From Zymoseptoria tritici IPO323 (lineage: Eukaryota > Ascomycota > Dothideomycetes > Mycosphaerellales > Mycosphaerellaceae): a stretch of 64,000 bases of DNA. Within the stretch, counting starts at the first letter, position 1. Every line of letters starts with the position of its first letter. This document shows positions 32,400 to 43,548 of the stretch, piece after piece. The notes under the pieces are model-generated. The model did no database searches, had not been told where the DNA came from, and worked only from the letters and a program-made list of their open reading frames with translations. A program made the translations under genes and the position numbers. The DNA is taken from assembly GCF_000219625.1 (NCBI RefSeq), contig NC_018204.1, positions 310,001 through 374,000 of the forward strand, read 5' to 3'.

Positions 32400-33000
32400 G
32401 ACTACGACTTCAGCACGATGCAGTCTCTACGGCCATTTTTCGGAACAGGACTGTTCGATTCTCTATCGACGGGCGCGGACAGTTTGACTTGGGTGAAGCC
32501 AGCATTCCTTGCACAAGCTCGTAATGCGTCCCAGCAGTCGCTCAAGATAGGGCGGCCCGGTCATTTATCTTGCTTCAGACCACAGAGTCCTCGTAGCCCA
32601 ACGCGGGCGGCTGCCACTTTGTCCTCCTCAGATGGAGACTGGATCCCAGCAAACGTGATGTGATGAAAACGCTTTGCATGCGAGAGATGTTGGAGAAGTC
32701 GGGTTAGCGTCACTTGCGACGTCGCTGCAAGGACCAGATCCAACCACGGCGCAGAATCAACCACGCTCTTGGCATAAAGGCGGAAGTCTGCCGGTCTTTG
32801 CAGGAGCTCACGATCCTGCTGCACTTCTCGATCCGATCGAGAAGTGCACATGGTGCCCACGTCAGAGAGAACATCGAGTCGACCTTCTCTGGCCTCAAAC
32901 TCCGCAACTTGAGTTCGTATCTGTTACCAGGGACAATATTTGTAGACTCGACCACCGACAATGGCTTCAGAATCAACAAGCCGAGCAGAACGGTCTTGAC
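32400..33000 (-). pseudogene. Minus-strand gene relic, unknown family
   Basis: Minus-strand segments follow in order with frame changes: ESTNIVPGNRYELKLRSLRP and KVDSMFSLTWAPCALLDRIE (about 32950-32820), FRLYAKSVVDSAPWLDLVLA through LLQHLSHAKRFHHITFAGIQ and AARVGLRGLCGLK (about 32780-32575), and CWDALRACARNAGFTQVKLS, PVDRESNSPVPKNGRRDCIV to a TAG near 32428. The leucine-spaced middle part resembles the C-terminal halves of fungal F-box/LRR-like families, but no signature confirms this. The plus strand is open over part of the same DNA. Confidence 0.4.
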
Positions 33001-33063
33001 TATCTACCCTATCTGCTGCATCCCCGCCTTCCTCTAGCCTGCTTCCCGTCATGCGATAGCAAG

Positions 33064-33339
33064 ATGGTGGAAAGACCGCGGCCTACTACAGCTCAATCTG
33101 CCCAAGGTCAAGCCGTTGCTTGGGACACGAGTGAATCCACAGCTCGCCGACGCTCAGACGAGAGAGCAGCTCTCCGTCAGATGTACGACAGCATCCCGCT
33201 TAAAGGGCCTGCCCGCGAACCCAGTCAACAGTTCAACGTTAACGTCAACGCCGAAGACGACTATTTCGAAAGCTTCAAATCTTCTCAGCAACGCGGTCGA
33301 GGGAAAAAGGGACTTCGGCGCGGAAGAGCAGTTAATTGA
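33064..33339 (+). CDS. Small basic-tailed protein, 91 aa
   Basis: An ATG opens MVERPRPTTAQSAQGQAVAW, and the frame continues RRSDERAALRQMYDSIPLKG, then QQFNVNVNAEDDYFESFKSS and an RG-rich end (RGRGKKGLRRGRAVN) before TGA. The composition is convincingly coding and the reading continues upstream to 32674 without a stop, so this may be the last exon of a longer gene. The RGRGKK tail could bind nucleic acid or serve as a nuclear signal. The minus strand is also open here (33154-33510) but is low-complexity Pro-rich. No family recognised. Confidence 0.4.
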   Translation: MVERPRPTTAQSAQGQAVAWDTSESTARRRSDERAALRQMYDSIPLKGPAREPSQQFNVNVNAEDDYFESFKSSQQRGRGKKGLRRGRAVN

Positions 33340-34130
33340 TCGATACCTTGGATGTACGAAAGGTGGCGGCGGTAGGGGAGGGAGATTCGATAGTGCGGGA
33401 GAATGCGGCTGAGGGAACGATCGATGCTTCAATGTAAGGAAGGTCGGTGGCGGGTATGCTGGAGGACTGCACTGAGCCCGAGACTGAGAGTGGTCGGTAT
33501 CGTACAGCATCGCAATTGCGCACCTGGCGTATGATACTCGCTGGGGTCAGTTTTCATAAAGCGTCATGGGGCAAAGGCGAATATCCAATATTCCTCTGAA
33601 TCCCGTCTCCCGTTCCAGTCCCAGAATCCATACCGCGGAGAGATCGAGGAGGTTGGAGGCTGGCAGGAGCAGCAAAAGGTAAAGGGAAAGCAGCCATACA
33701 CCCAACACACTGCCTCGCGCCGGCGAAGAAAGGGCTCTGGCTACTAACTGAATCGGACACTCTTGGAGAGGGCTAAGGTCACTCGGACAAAGGTCAAAGC
33801 GAGGAGCTATCTGCGCAAGAGAGTTAACATATTCTGTCCCGGAAAAGTACAATAGCATGGTCCATCCCACATGCCGTCGAAGTCGCTCATATCGACTCGT
33901 AGTGCAATCTATCTCATGCTCATACTCTGTGCGTTGGGCAGCAGTGTCTCCCGCCGGACAGTGCATGTGTTGCTGGACGAGCTACGAACGCCGCTGATCG
34001 GGAGTCTCGACACCGTCACTCTCGAGCACTCGAAAGCCGTGATGTTGAAACGCGTGACAGGAGAGGAGGAGAGTTTGCGCTTTGCATGCAACAACACTTT
34101 GCCGGAGTGGATTTCTTCTTGAACGTCGGA
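33340..34130. other. No gene resolved
   Basis: The minus frame 33547-33966 includes a hydrophobic run (LGVWLLSLYLLLLLPASNLL) that may be a relic membrane segment. A second minus frame there (DSVSSQSPFFAGARQCVGCM) also reads well. Nothing complete. Confidence 0.3.
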
Positions 34131-34131
34131 C

Positions 34132-34752
34132 ATGACCAGACGCCGGCCAGAACAGACTCGGTCATCTTCGCCAAACTCGTCATCCTCGCAAGATGTCCGT
34201 CCGCGATTGGTACCTATTGAACAGAGGCGGCGACAGGATGAGGTGGGATGTGCGGGTGCGGCTGCGGCTGCGGCTGGGCGGGGATATCCGCACGAGAAAG
34301 TTGATGACAAAGAAATGTGGACATCTGGATCAACCTCGTCCAGCCGCCTCCAACCGATCCCAGGGCATCCTTCTCTCTACAACTTCGTCCGGCTCCACCT
34401 TGCAGACATCCACTTCACCCTCACCGCCAACATGGAACGGCACGACGAGTTACGAAGCGATATCCTCGCGATGTCAGAGTGAGGCTGACTTCATTGGCCA
34501 TGCATCATTCACAACAAACTGACAACGCATCTCAAGCAGATTGGCTCACCACCCATCCACCGATTACCAAGCCCACCTGCAACAGCGGCGGATCCCTTAG
34601 CACAGCGTGTATCGTCCGATTTCCTCCCTCGACACTTGGCAACACCACAATACCAAACGAACATTGACCCAGATGGCATCGCCCCGCGAAGACGCATGAT
34701 GATGGACACACTCCTCGGCCATCGTTCGAAGAAAGCAGCCGGGTACACTTGA
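34132..34752 (+). CDS. Two-exon hypothetical protein, junction off by one
   Basis: An ATG at 34132 opens MTRRRPEQTRSSSPNSSSSQ, an Ala run, then GSTSSSRLQPIPGHPSLYNF and VRLHLADIHFTLTANMERHD, ending near DILAMSE. A good intron follows: GTGAGG donor, ACTGAC branch and CAAGCAG acceptor ending 34538. Exon 2 reads IGSPPIHRLPSPPATAADPL, HLATPQYQTNIDPDGIAPRR and MMMDTLLGHRSKKAAGYT to TGA 34750-34752. The predicted splice phases differ by one base, so either a one-base indel is present or the true donor is elsewhere. The product is Ser/Pro-rich and mostly disordered. Family not recognised. Confidence 0.4.
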
Positions 34753-34759
34753 AGCCTCA

Positions 34760-36130
34760 CGTACAACGCAGCCGTCGAGCTGATACATTCGGCAATCGCT
34801 TTGACCCGCCGTCTTTGGAAGTAATCAGCTCAGACGCCTTCAATACTGAATCACCGAGATTGCGCTCCGCAAGAGCTTCGAGCGCGGACGGCATGAGATG
34901 TATGTTGGCTGAAGATGTAGGACTTGGGATAAATGTACATGGAGCTTGAGGCCATTCACGTCGGAGCCGGCGAGAAGTAGCAGGTACAGCGGACTCTTTC
35001 GACTGGCGGACGCGCCCACGTATTGCGGCACGCTAGAGAGCTGGCTGGCTCGCTGGGTGCATTGCCTGAGGCTTGCCGTCGTGGAGATGACAAGGTCATC
35101 ACTGTCGCTGGGAAATGGAGGTGCTTGATGGTCCGGGGAGACTTGTGTGGTGCAGAGGTGCACGGAGAGGTCTTATCCCAGAAGACTCGAGGAGCAAGGA
35201 TGTCCGGGCGGATTTTGTATCCAGGGCAGAAGTCGTGCGATCGCGGTCGGAGCAGCAGCGCAAGTATCGCGGAGGATGTGGTGCTTAATGAACTCGGAAA
35301 CTCGTCTCGAGGGACAGACAATGAACGCTGGCAAAGCGAGTTGAGAGATGGAAGCGCTGGCCAGGTGGTCGGATGATTGCGCCGATCACTCAGCGATACG
35401 GTGGTCTATCGCACTAATGATATAAACATAGGTATTGAGCCCCATCGCGACTTTCAAAAATTTCGAGACACCATCAATTCCATGCTCTTCCTCACTATCC
35501 CACGCAACACGCTCCACCAACGCGACGTCGGAACCCGAGACACAAAACAAGTATGACTAAAGCTGTGCTGAAACAAAACGCCTTTTCCAGAATCTGAAGA
35601 GGGCTCCTCCTTACCTCGGAGACGGCAAAGACGAACGACATCTCGGCTCACAGACCGACAACAGTCCGTTACTTCGCTTAAAGCAGCTGCGAGGGAATTC
35701 CAGTCAGCCCTCGGAAATAAGATGGCTATGCAAGAAGCGGAGAGAAATCTTGTGAGGCGCATCCGATGGGTGGTCGGAACTGGATTCTACGAAGGAAGAA
35801 GAAGGAGACTCTAAAAGTTCTGAAGATGAAGGAGAGCGGGAGGTAGTATCCGCAGCGGATGGCAAGCTTCTGAGAGCGATCGCAACGACCCTTGGACGAT
35901 AAGACCTCACCGACATTGACCCAGCCGACGACGACATGGCCGATTCAGTCGGAGTAGCTCGCAAGATTGCAGAGCTAATGACCGTGTATTACAATGGGAT
36001 TAACAAGACATCACAACGAGAGCAACGAGACCCAGATATCACGAATAAAACGCTGGTGCGGGCTGAAGGGAAATCTATCCTACCCACCCTGCCTCTCTCA
36101 TCTACACGGCAAACTCGGACGGCCATGAAC
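34760..36130. other. No gene resolved
   Basis: Frames on both strands of up to about 120 codons (35023-35376 plus; 34956-35321 minus) overlap each other without motif or splice support. Confidence 0.3.
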
Positions 36131-36135
36131 TACTG

Positions 36136-37709
36136 GTGGAGGCAGCCAGGCAGAGCAGAAGGGATTAAAAGCGAAGATTTACTATCCCGGGAACGTTGTA
36201 TCAATGATGGACGATGACGAGGAAGATGTGGAAGATGTGGAAGATGTGGAAGATGTGGATGCACACCCCCACGAAGCACTTGTGAAGAGGAAGGACATCT
36301 ACAACGCCCTCTCTTTGACAATAATCCGGATGGTCCTGTGTCCGTCGGAGACTGCCAGGCCGATACTGCGGAGAAGTTCAAAGACGCTATCAATGAGCGG
36401 TCGGTGTTCTGGCACATTTCTGTGTCCCATTGAGCCAGCGTCTTCCTCGCTGCTAAAGAGAGTGTGGGACAACTCCGCTACGACATTGATGATCTGGAGA
36501 TGGGGTATGAGATGCAGTCTCCCGGGTGAAGAAACGGCAGTTGAAGAAGGACTGCAAAGATGTGGTCGAAGACGGGTCGTGGGAAGGTGGAAGTCTCGAA
36601 CATTGCTAACAACGCCAACCTGACTAAGACCACTGCATTCAACGACAAGGTAATCGCATTGGAATCTCCGTACGAGGCCTCCGCCAGCGACCTGCAGCAC
36701 GCCAACAACGTCAACATTGCAGAGTTCCGAGCTCAGCTCTACGAAGCACAGGCGAATAGGCCAGCACCTCCTGTCACAGCTCCTAAACACCCGCCATCTG
36801 TTACAGGAATGCCATCTCATGCTGTACGATCTCCTCGAACTCCTCGGCCGCTCTTGAAGGCTACTATTGTCCAGGAGCTCCTTTAAGTAGCGGAGCCGCA
36901 CCGTACTTGAATCTACAACTCTGCAATCCGTGGGCACACCGCTTCCCGTACCCAGACAAGTTCAACGATGACCACTCTAAGTACGAGACTGGAGGAGACC
37001 TCGCGCGGAGTACCAAGCACGTATGATTCGGGTTCTTCTTCAAGCTGAAGGATGCCGGTCGACATCGACAAGTGCGAGTTCAGTATCCAAAGGGTCGAAT
37101 GTCTCGGAAAAGGGAGAAGGCCTGACGCCTTTACTGGACTTTCGCAGAAGAACAGGTTACCATGATGATTTGGGCAATCCATGCTGACCTCATTGTCAGC
37201 AGCGACTCGACGTCAAACGCGGACGACAACACTACCGAATACGAGACTGACATCAACGAGCTTACCGACCTGGCGTACACAGCCGAGTTAACCCATGCGA
37301 TGATCAGCGACCTCCAAGCCGACCTCGTTGCCGGAGTTCCTTTGCGGTTCCCCGAAAGAATACAGGGATGCCGCGATGCAATGCGTTGTCGATCCGGGAA
37401 AAAATCTACATCAAGAAATGCTCGCATGTGTCTACTTACAAGGATATCCGCACCAGGATCGTGCGCCGCTTTTACGATGGACCTACAGTCGGATATCAGG
37501 GTATCGCAACAACGTTTGATGTGATCAAGCGTCTTGGTCCGGCTTGGCTGCGAATGACAGTTGACCCGCTAAATTCGGAATGGCTTCCATTGTCGGAGAT
37601 CGAGATCCTTGTGAGTCGGGAAGCAGGGCACATTGGCAGTCTCGTTTGCTACTATCAAGGAAAGCCACAAGCTGATCACCGCCCCGCCACCGAGACGATC
37701 GACCGGTGA
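36136..37709 (+). pseudogene. Large broken gene with acidic 9-bp repeat
   Basis: The plus strand reads GSQAEQKGLKAKIYYPGNVV, SMMDDDEEDVEDVEDVEDVD and EALVKRKDIYNALS (36136-36310), the acidic run coming from four GAAGATGTG units at 36216-36256. Frame changes then give PDGPVSVGDCQADTAEKFKD, INERSVFWHISVSH, stop, ASVFLAAKESVGQLRYDIDD, VKKRQLKKDCKDVVEDGSWE and ANNVNIAEFRAQLYEAQANR (to 36750). Next come GAAPYLNLQLCNPWAHRFPY and DKFNDDHSKYETGGDLARST (36890-37015), NADDNTTEYETDINELTDLA (about 37216-37275) and GYQGIATTFDVIKRLGPAWL through SEIEILVSREAGHIGSLVCY (37490-37660). All segments are collinear on one strand, so I infer one decayed gene (or two) of more than 450 residues. Several stops are TGA where CGA fits. 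Family not recognised. Confidence 0.5.
36213..36256 (+). repeat. 9-bp GAAGATGTG tandem repeat
   Basis: Four consecutive GAAGATGTG units encode an (EDV)n acidic stretch in the plus frame. Confidence 0.75.
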
Positions 37710-37714
37710 TTTCG

Positions 37715-39280
37715 GAGTCTCAATGGAGCCGGAAAAGGGATACCTTGATCACATCTGGAGTAGATCATGAAGAACACTGTTTGCCACCCTGAAATGGCTT
37801 CCCGAGTGCGACTACAGCATACCCGAGCCTCCAATAAAGAAGCCAAGCCCTCTCAAAGAGGAGACTGGTTGCAACGTGAGCACACCGCGGGAGGTCAATG
37901 CTCATCTCGCAAAACGCCTCACAGTCGCTGCCGACTAGATCTCCCTAGCCAAAACCAAGGACTGCGGTGAATCCAGGACAATAACGAGGGCTTGCTACTG
38001 CTGCTGCGAGGTGTGCCTTATTCAACACCTGGTCAGCGATCCTGACGAATGTACCATTTGCGAAGCAGTCTGGCCGGAACACAGACGATTGCGCAATCAA
38101 TCAATCCGTCGAGGCGAAGCTGAGTGCCCAGCGACTGATTCGGGATACGCCTATGGACCAGAAAGCCCCAAGGTCGGAGGAGAAGCGGAGGACCTGCGCG
38201 CTGAAGCCCGAAATTCGAGGAAACGAAGGCCGATTTTGAACAGGGGAGAAACGGCGTACTGGCGATGATAAGCCTGAATGCATACTGCTTCGAAGAGCTA
38301 CGCAACCCTTGGAAACCCACGGTCCTGTGGACCGGCGACAAGTGTGCACCGTACGCTGATTTCACCTTCCTCCAACATTCGCCTCCTACGATTCATCATC
38401 TCATACTCATACTCGGCGCAGTTGGCTACCGTATACAACATTTCTCTCTAGCGCTCCATACCCTCGGCAGCGAACACATCCCGTTGGCGACCAGGGAGAG
38501 GAAGAGTCGCCCGTCCGCACCACGCTACACCTCAGCAACAAGCAAGAAGACAAGGGTCATCATTCGCCTTCTGCCGTTTCTGACCGCACAACTCCCAAGC
38601 ATCTAGACAGAGACATCGACACCTATAACTGGCCTGTTTGCCAAGGAAGCGAGCAGGATGGGGAAACGTTGTCCCGTTAATACCACACTCGACCGTGGGA
38701 GAATGGGGAGAGGAGTGGAAAATACGGTGTTGAAGATGACGGGAGATGCGAAAGGGTTCATGTTCTGGCTGCTGTTGAAGATGGAGAGAGCTGGTCAATG
38801 GTCAGTCCCGAGGGGAAGCCGCTTTTCGTTAAAGTCTGCATGATTCGCTTGCTACCGCGGACGTTGTAGAGAGTAGCCTGGGCCTGGAAGCTCGGAAAGC
38901 ATGACTGGAATTCTCCCGGTTGAAGTCGGCGTCCCGCAAGAGCGATGCATCTTCTCGTTGGTATGTTGGACCCCAGAATCCTTCCCGGCACGCTGCTTCG
39001 ACATGTCTGCGGGCGCTTTTCTCTCCAGCTGGCTGGTTTCTAGCGGCAGCGCTGAATCGAGTCGCCTCCTTGTCTTGGGTCCACAGTGCGATGTTTGCAC
39101 TTGCTGAAGTCCACTATCTACACACGGGAGGGCGCCCATATCGGCAAGGCTCAGCTGTTTTCGCGATGTCAAGTCCACACTCCGGGCCCAAAGAGATTTA
39201 GTCGTCGCATCCGCGCACATCCGATCAGCACGTGGCACGCTTCACCTTCTCAGCACCCTCTATTCACTTCTGCACAGATC
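37715..39280. other. No gene resolved
   Basis: Fragments such as GDAKGFMFWLLLKMERAGQW (plus, about 38730-38795) and a minus frame 38852-39238 look partly coding. No start-to-stop model with sensible splicing was found. Confidence 0.3.
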
Positions 39281-39284
39281 TGAT

Positions 39285-39779
39285 GTGAAGATTATATCGA
39301 CTACCAACGGTTTCTCCACCCAAGCTGGATTCCATGGACGAAACAAGTCGCAGCAACACAGTATCTTCGTCGAATGCGCCAGGATAACGAATGCACCCAC
39401 TAGGTCTCAGTTCAGAGCGGACGTTGCCAGCCTTCCGCAAGCTCGTCCATTCGAGGCTCCGATGAATGAATACAACGTCCGCAAGGCTCGCAAGGGTAAC
39501 AACAACGCCAGCAGCCGGCTTCAGATGACGGCGACTGCTACTCAACAAGCAGAGCAAAGGGCGACTCACACGCAGGAAGAAATGCTGGCCGCAGAGCAGA
39601 GGGCAATGGGGCCTGAGGTGTTCGTGGCGGTGGCAACAGCAACAACAAGGGGTGGAAGGGCTCGTGGAGCGAGAGCCGGTGGAAGGAGTCGTGGAGCGAG
39701 GGCGAGGGGTGGAGGGCGAGGTGGCATTTTGGCACAGCGCCGGCATAAGGTGCAGGCAAAGGTGATGCCATGTCTCTAG
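39285..39779 (+). CDS. RG-rich C-terminal exon, possible RNA-binding protein
   Basis: The plus frame reads HSIFVECARITNAPTRSQFR, PQARPFEAPMNEYNVRKARK, QAEQRATHTQEEMLAAEQRA. It ends in an Arg/Gly/Ala-rich tail (RGGRARGARAGGRSRGARA, RGGGRGG) before TAG at 39777-39779. RG/RGG tails are common in RNA-binding proteins and are methylated by PRMTs; that is family knowledge, not shown here. The tail arises from imperfect GGTGGAAGG / CGTGGAGCGAG DNA repeats. The frame opens at GTG, not ATG, so it is probably a terminal exon. The minus strand is open too but gives Ser/Pro/Cys low complexity. Confidence 0.4.
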   Translation: MKIISTTNGFSTQAGFHGRNKSQQHSIFVECARITNAPTRSQFRADVASLPQARPFEAPMNEYNVRKARKGNNNASSRLQMTATATQQAEQRATHTQEEMLAAEQRAMGPEVFVAVATATTRGGRARGARAGGRSRGARARGGGRGGILAQRRHKVQAKVMPCL

Positions 39780-39789
39780 CGCCATCAGC

Positions 39790-41360
39790 CTTAGCTGCAA
39801 GACCTCCAATTACCAGTACTTAACATCCAACCTTCCCAACGATGCGGGCATTACAACGTCCGGTCGCTGGGAGTTCAATTACTGCAGCTGCCTACCGATT
39901 TGCTGCCATCGTTATGCATAGGTGGAGAATACTCCTCGATCTCCTGTATTAACACCTCGACACAGTGCGCAAATACTCTGCAATGCCTCACTTCGTACAT
40001 CGAGCCAGCCATGGTCAGCAACTTGAACAAATCAGATGGGTCGATTCGAAAGCAGCTGGACGGTGCCTATTTTCTCCACCTTTAAGACCCGGTCGAGTGT
40101 ACGTTTATGCTCTTACAAATGGTGTATAGAAGCCCAAAGAAGGAGGTCCAGCATCCGGCCTAGGATGAGACTCTCTATCCAGCGGACTCAAACGCTAATA
40201 CCTTTCTGAACAAGACCATCGCCGTCGTACTTCTACACACGGAAACCGAAGCTTTCTTCGAGGATGCGTGGACGATCTGAATACACAAACTCTAGCAGCA
40301 CGCATACCATCCCCGGGCTCCGAGTCTCAAACGAGAAGGAGAAGCTGCGAGAAAGCTACGAGAAGTTGGCGATGGCATGCTGGCGATGACAAGTCGTTCC
40401 CAGTACGGAAAGAAAAATCTCCGCTTGCTCGCTGCCGTAAGTACCTCATCACACAGCTCGGTGAGATCGAACTAGGGAACCCGGGGAATAGGGCAGCGTC
40501 GCAGCCGTCGTAGGGCGATGCGATTGAACACCCGCTGTGCGGTCTACGATTGATTCACGATATGATGAAGTCGGAAGGCTGGTTTTTCTATACTTGATAT
40601 CTTGGGGGTGACGCGAGGGTATGACAAGCAAGGACACTGTATCTGGTCGAGTTTCGTAGTAATGCGAAATGCGTTTTACAGGATGGGATGGGATGAGTGG
40701 GTAAAGCTTCGCAGACATGCCTATTGGACACGGGAGAAGAAGGTCCTCGCTCGGTGCGGCTTGGGCTGTATCTTTCGGAGACGCAAGCTGCGACGGATCG
40801 TTTGACATATGTGTAGTGCATGTAGGTACCAAGAAAACTAACACTGAACCTCGTCTCTTGCTTCAATCATCTCATCAAAATCATCTCAAATCTCGACCCT
40901 GCAGAAAAATCATATGTTTAAACACATCCTCTTCCTCCCCACCCAAACGGGAGTGACCCATTCCACGAACCGCTCGACACTGTGTTCTCCCTAGTCCGTG
41001 AATGAGAGTCTACTCCCACCCGCGCGATACCGCCAGTTCCCTCGGCACGATCTCGTCTCCGCACTCTCGATGCCTGGCGCACACCTTGGCTAGTACGACC
41101 AGGACTTAGCTCTCTTCCTGCGGTGGACGCTTCTCTGGCCTGGGGGATGTCGTGGCTCGGAGAGAGCAGTACTTGGCCAAGTTGGAGGGATTGACCGTCG
41201 TCGTGGTTGATGAGGGGAAAGGATCGATTTAATTTTGGGGCATAAGCGAAGAGTATGCCGGGCCGAGAAGCGAAGGGCCTTCTTGCGAGGGTATGTCGTC
41301 TTCTTCAGCAGTGCCTCTGAGGTGGAGTTGATGGCCCTCCGCCCCCTAATCCTGTCCTTT
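39790..41360. other. No gene resolved
   Basis: A short plus segment near 40300-40375 (LRVSNEKEKLRESYEKLAMA) looks like a coiled-coil relic. Otherwise only short frames, including a minus frame 41090-41500 that runs into the 16-bp array. Confidence 0.3.
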
Positions 41361-41365
41361 GCTTC

Positions 41366-41478
41366 ATCCGGCTTCGTTGATCGGTTGCTTCGTTGAACGG
41401 CTGCTCTGTTGATCGGTTGCTCCGTCGATCGGCTGCTTCGTTGATCGGTTGCTTCGTTGATCGGTTGCTTCTTCGTCC
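41366..41478. repeat. 16-bp tandem array, about 7 copies
   Basis: Unit GATCGGTTGCTTCGTT with substitutions. The minus strand reads as a polar Asn/Gln/Ser/Thr/Arg repeat because the array stays open. It is unrelated in sequence to the 16-bp unit in the hAT element. Confidence 0.8.
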
Positions 41479-41582
41479 GCATTACGCATGCCTCCTCCAT
41501 CGCTCGATTTGCTCCGGATCATTGTAATCACCTGCATCGGAGATCCAGTGCTGCCATCGCTCCGCCCCAATATCGACGGCCT

Positions 41583-41850
41583 CGTCCATCTCCTCTTCAA
41601 ACCTTCGGCCAACACAGCCTCATACGCAGCTGAAGTCCCTCATCTTCCTCGTCCATCTCCTCTTCAAACCTTCGGGCAACACAGCCTCATACGCAGCCGA
41701 AGTCCCTCATCTTCCTCGTCCATCTCCTCTTTAAACCTTCGGGCTACACAGCCTCATACGCAGCCGAAGTCCCTCATCTTCCTCGTCCATCTCCTCTTTA
41801 AACCTTCGGGCTACACAGCCTCATACGCAGCCGAAGTCTCTCATCTCCCT
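41583..41850. repeat. 67-bp tandem repeat, four copies
   Basis: Units start at 41583, 41650, 41717 and 41784, each CGTCCATCTCCTCTT(C/T)AAAC onward, with 0-3 changes between copies. Sixty-seven is one more than a multiple of three, so successive units are read in successive frames. The plus frame stays open through all of them (41488-41871). Confidence 0.88.
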
Positions 41851-42033
41851 AGTAGTGGCTTTGGTGAGTGAGGTGTGTATTATTGCTGCTTTGACACACG
41901 CCGGTGCCGATGAGCTCGCTTGAGGTAGCCTCGATATGGTTATGGGCGAACAAGAAACGATCGCATGTCCGGGGTCGTTGAATGATATCTTTCGTTTATG
42001 TCGTGGACTCGTAATGTTGGTGCCGAGGTCGTG

Positions 42034-42425
42034 AGAGGGTGAGAATCGTCGAGGTGTGAGGGCCGTCGAGGTGTAAGGGCCGTCGAGGTGTGAAAATCGT
42101 GGAGGTGTGCGGATCGTGGAGGTGTGCGAATCGTAGAGGTGTGCGAATCGTAGAGGTGTGCGAATCGTAGAGGTGTGCGAATCGTGGAGGTGTGCGGATC
42201 GTGGAGGTGTGCGAATCGTAGAGGTGTGCGAACCGTAGAGGTGTGCGAATCGTAGAGGTGTCAGAATCGTGGAGGTGTCAGAATCGGGGAGGTGTCAGAA
42301 TCGGGGAGGTGTGAGGATCGTAGAGGTGTGAGGATCGTCGAGATGTGCGAATCGTGGAGGTGTGAGGATCGTGGAGGTGTGAGGATCGTAGAGGTGTGAG
42401 GTCGTGATCGTGAAGGTGTGAGGTC
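42034..42425. repeat. 17-bp tandem array, about 23 copies
   Basis: Consensus GAGGTGTGCGAATCGTA with substitutions, mostly at A/G and C/A positions, so this array is older than the 16-bp one at 15.5 kb. The minus strand is open through much of it (Ser/His/Pro/Thr-rich) and merges with the end of the adjacent pseudogene frame. Confidence 0.88.
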
Positions 42426-42429
42426 GTGA

Positions 42430-43325
42430 AGGGTGAGATCGAAAGGCGTGCGGGGCCGGGTAAAGTTCGGCTTCTCGAATCGTTGGAGAAGACGGCTCGG
42501 GACATCTCCTCTGCAGACCGGACGGAGCTCGGGAATTTCAAGACGAAGTGACTGACGTAGAACTACGACCACGGCCATCTCATACGCATCCACGACGCCA
42601 GCAACACGGACCTCTTCCTGCGACATACGCGAACACATCAATCTGACGAAATTTCCCTGCATCGACACGGCCTCGACGAGAACGATCTTCTCCTCCCCTC
42701 CGCGCGCCTGCGCACTGAATCGAAACATTTCATGGACATCATGGATCTACAGCAGGTCCAAAGAGCTCCATGAATATGGAAGAGTCTGGATGTAGGATTT
42801 CAATAGCATGGACTGCTTCTTCACCGGGCAGCAGTCCTTCTCGATGCCATAGGCCTTCAAAGTACGGTTGCTATTGATCACCAAACATTGCTTCCTCCAC
42901 TTGTTCTCACAGTAGTAAGGCTGAGATTCATCGGTCCGACTCAATACATGTAGTGCCATGTCTGCGTGTTGATTGTAGTATGCTAATGCCAACTTGACAG
43001 CAATGCCGATGCGAACTGCGGCGTTCAGATGCCAGATCCAGAGCAGGTGATGGACTCCTAGGAACGCCGCCTCAAAAGGGCTTCTACATCGCAAAGGACG
43101 CTCCTTTAACACCACCTCCTTGTGCTACGGCTCCAGCATATCAAGATCCTCCTGCGGCATCCCACCATCGTCCTCGTCGTCCTCATCTTCCTCATAATCC
43201 TCATCTTCCTCGTCAAGGAGCCTGCTCGCAGATAGGAGGCGGCGCGGCGGTGGCGACAATATTAATGGAAACTGGTGCGACAACACAAGAGAAGGCGTTC
43301 CGACGATGGCGACGGGAAGGGTCAA
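42430..43325 (-). pseudogene. Gene with two in-frame TAG codons
   Basis: One minus frame runs from about 43325 into the 17-bp array. It starts SHQFPLILSPPPRRLLSASR, then an acidic run (LLDEEDEDYEEDEDDEDDGG), then QEDLDMLEP, TAG (43125-43127), HKEVVLKERPLRCRSPFEAA, FLGVHHLLWIWHLNAAVRIG, QPYYCENKWRKQCLVINSNR, LLKSYIQTLPYSWSSLDLL, TAG (42747-42749), IHDVHEMFRFSAQARGGEEK, VLVEAVSMQGNFVRLMCSRM, VVDAYEMAVVVVLRQSLRLE. The two TAG codons are 126 codons apart in the same frame, and composition is uniform across them, so CAG-to-TAG nonsense is the simplest reading. About 295 residues originally. Cysteines cluster in the middle. Family not recognised. Confidence 0.6.
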
Positions 43326-43548
43326 AATGCGATCAGACGCACAAGACGTCGGATATTACTAAGAATAAAGGTGAGGGACGCGACACGGCAGATGTCAGTC
43401 ATTGCCTTCCACCAGGGTCCCCCGGTGGACATTGCACAGGTCATCCGCGAAGTGGAAGGACCCTTGACGTGATCACTGATGAATTCGCATCTGTAATGCG
43501 CATCAATGTGGCAATGCGGCCGCAATAAGAGCTGGATCCGAGGCTACA

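Noticed and set aside
39264..39809. 181-codon minus-strand protein
   Set aside because: It is antisense to the RG-rich plus frame and gives Ser/Pro/Cys low complexity only.
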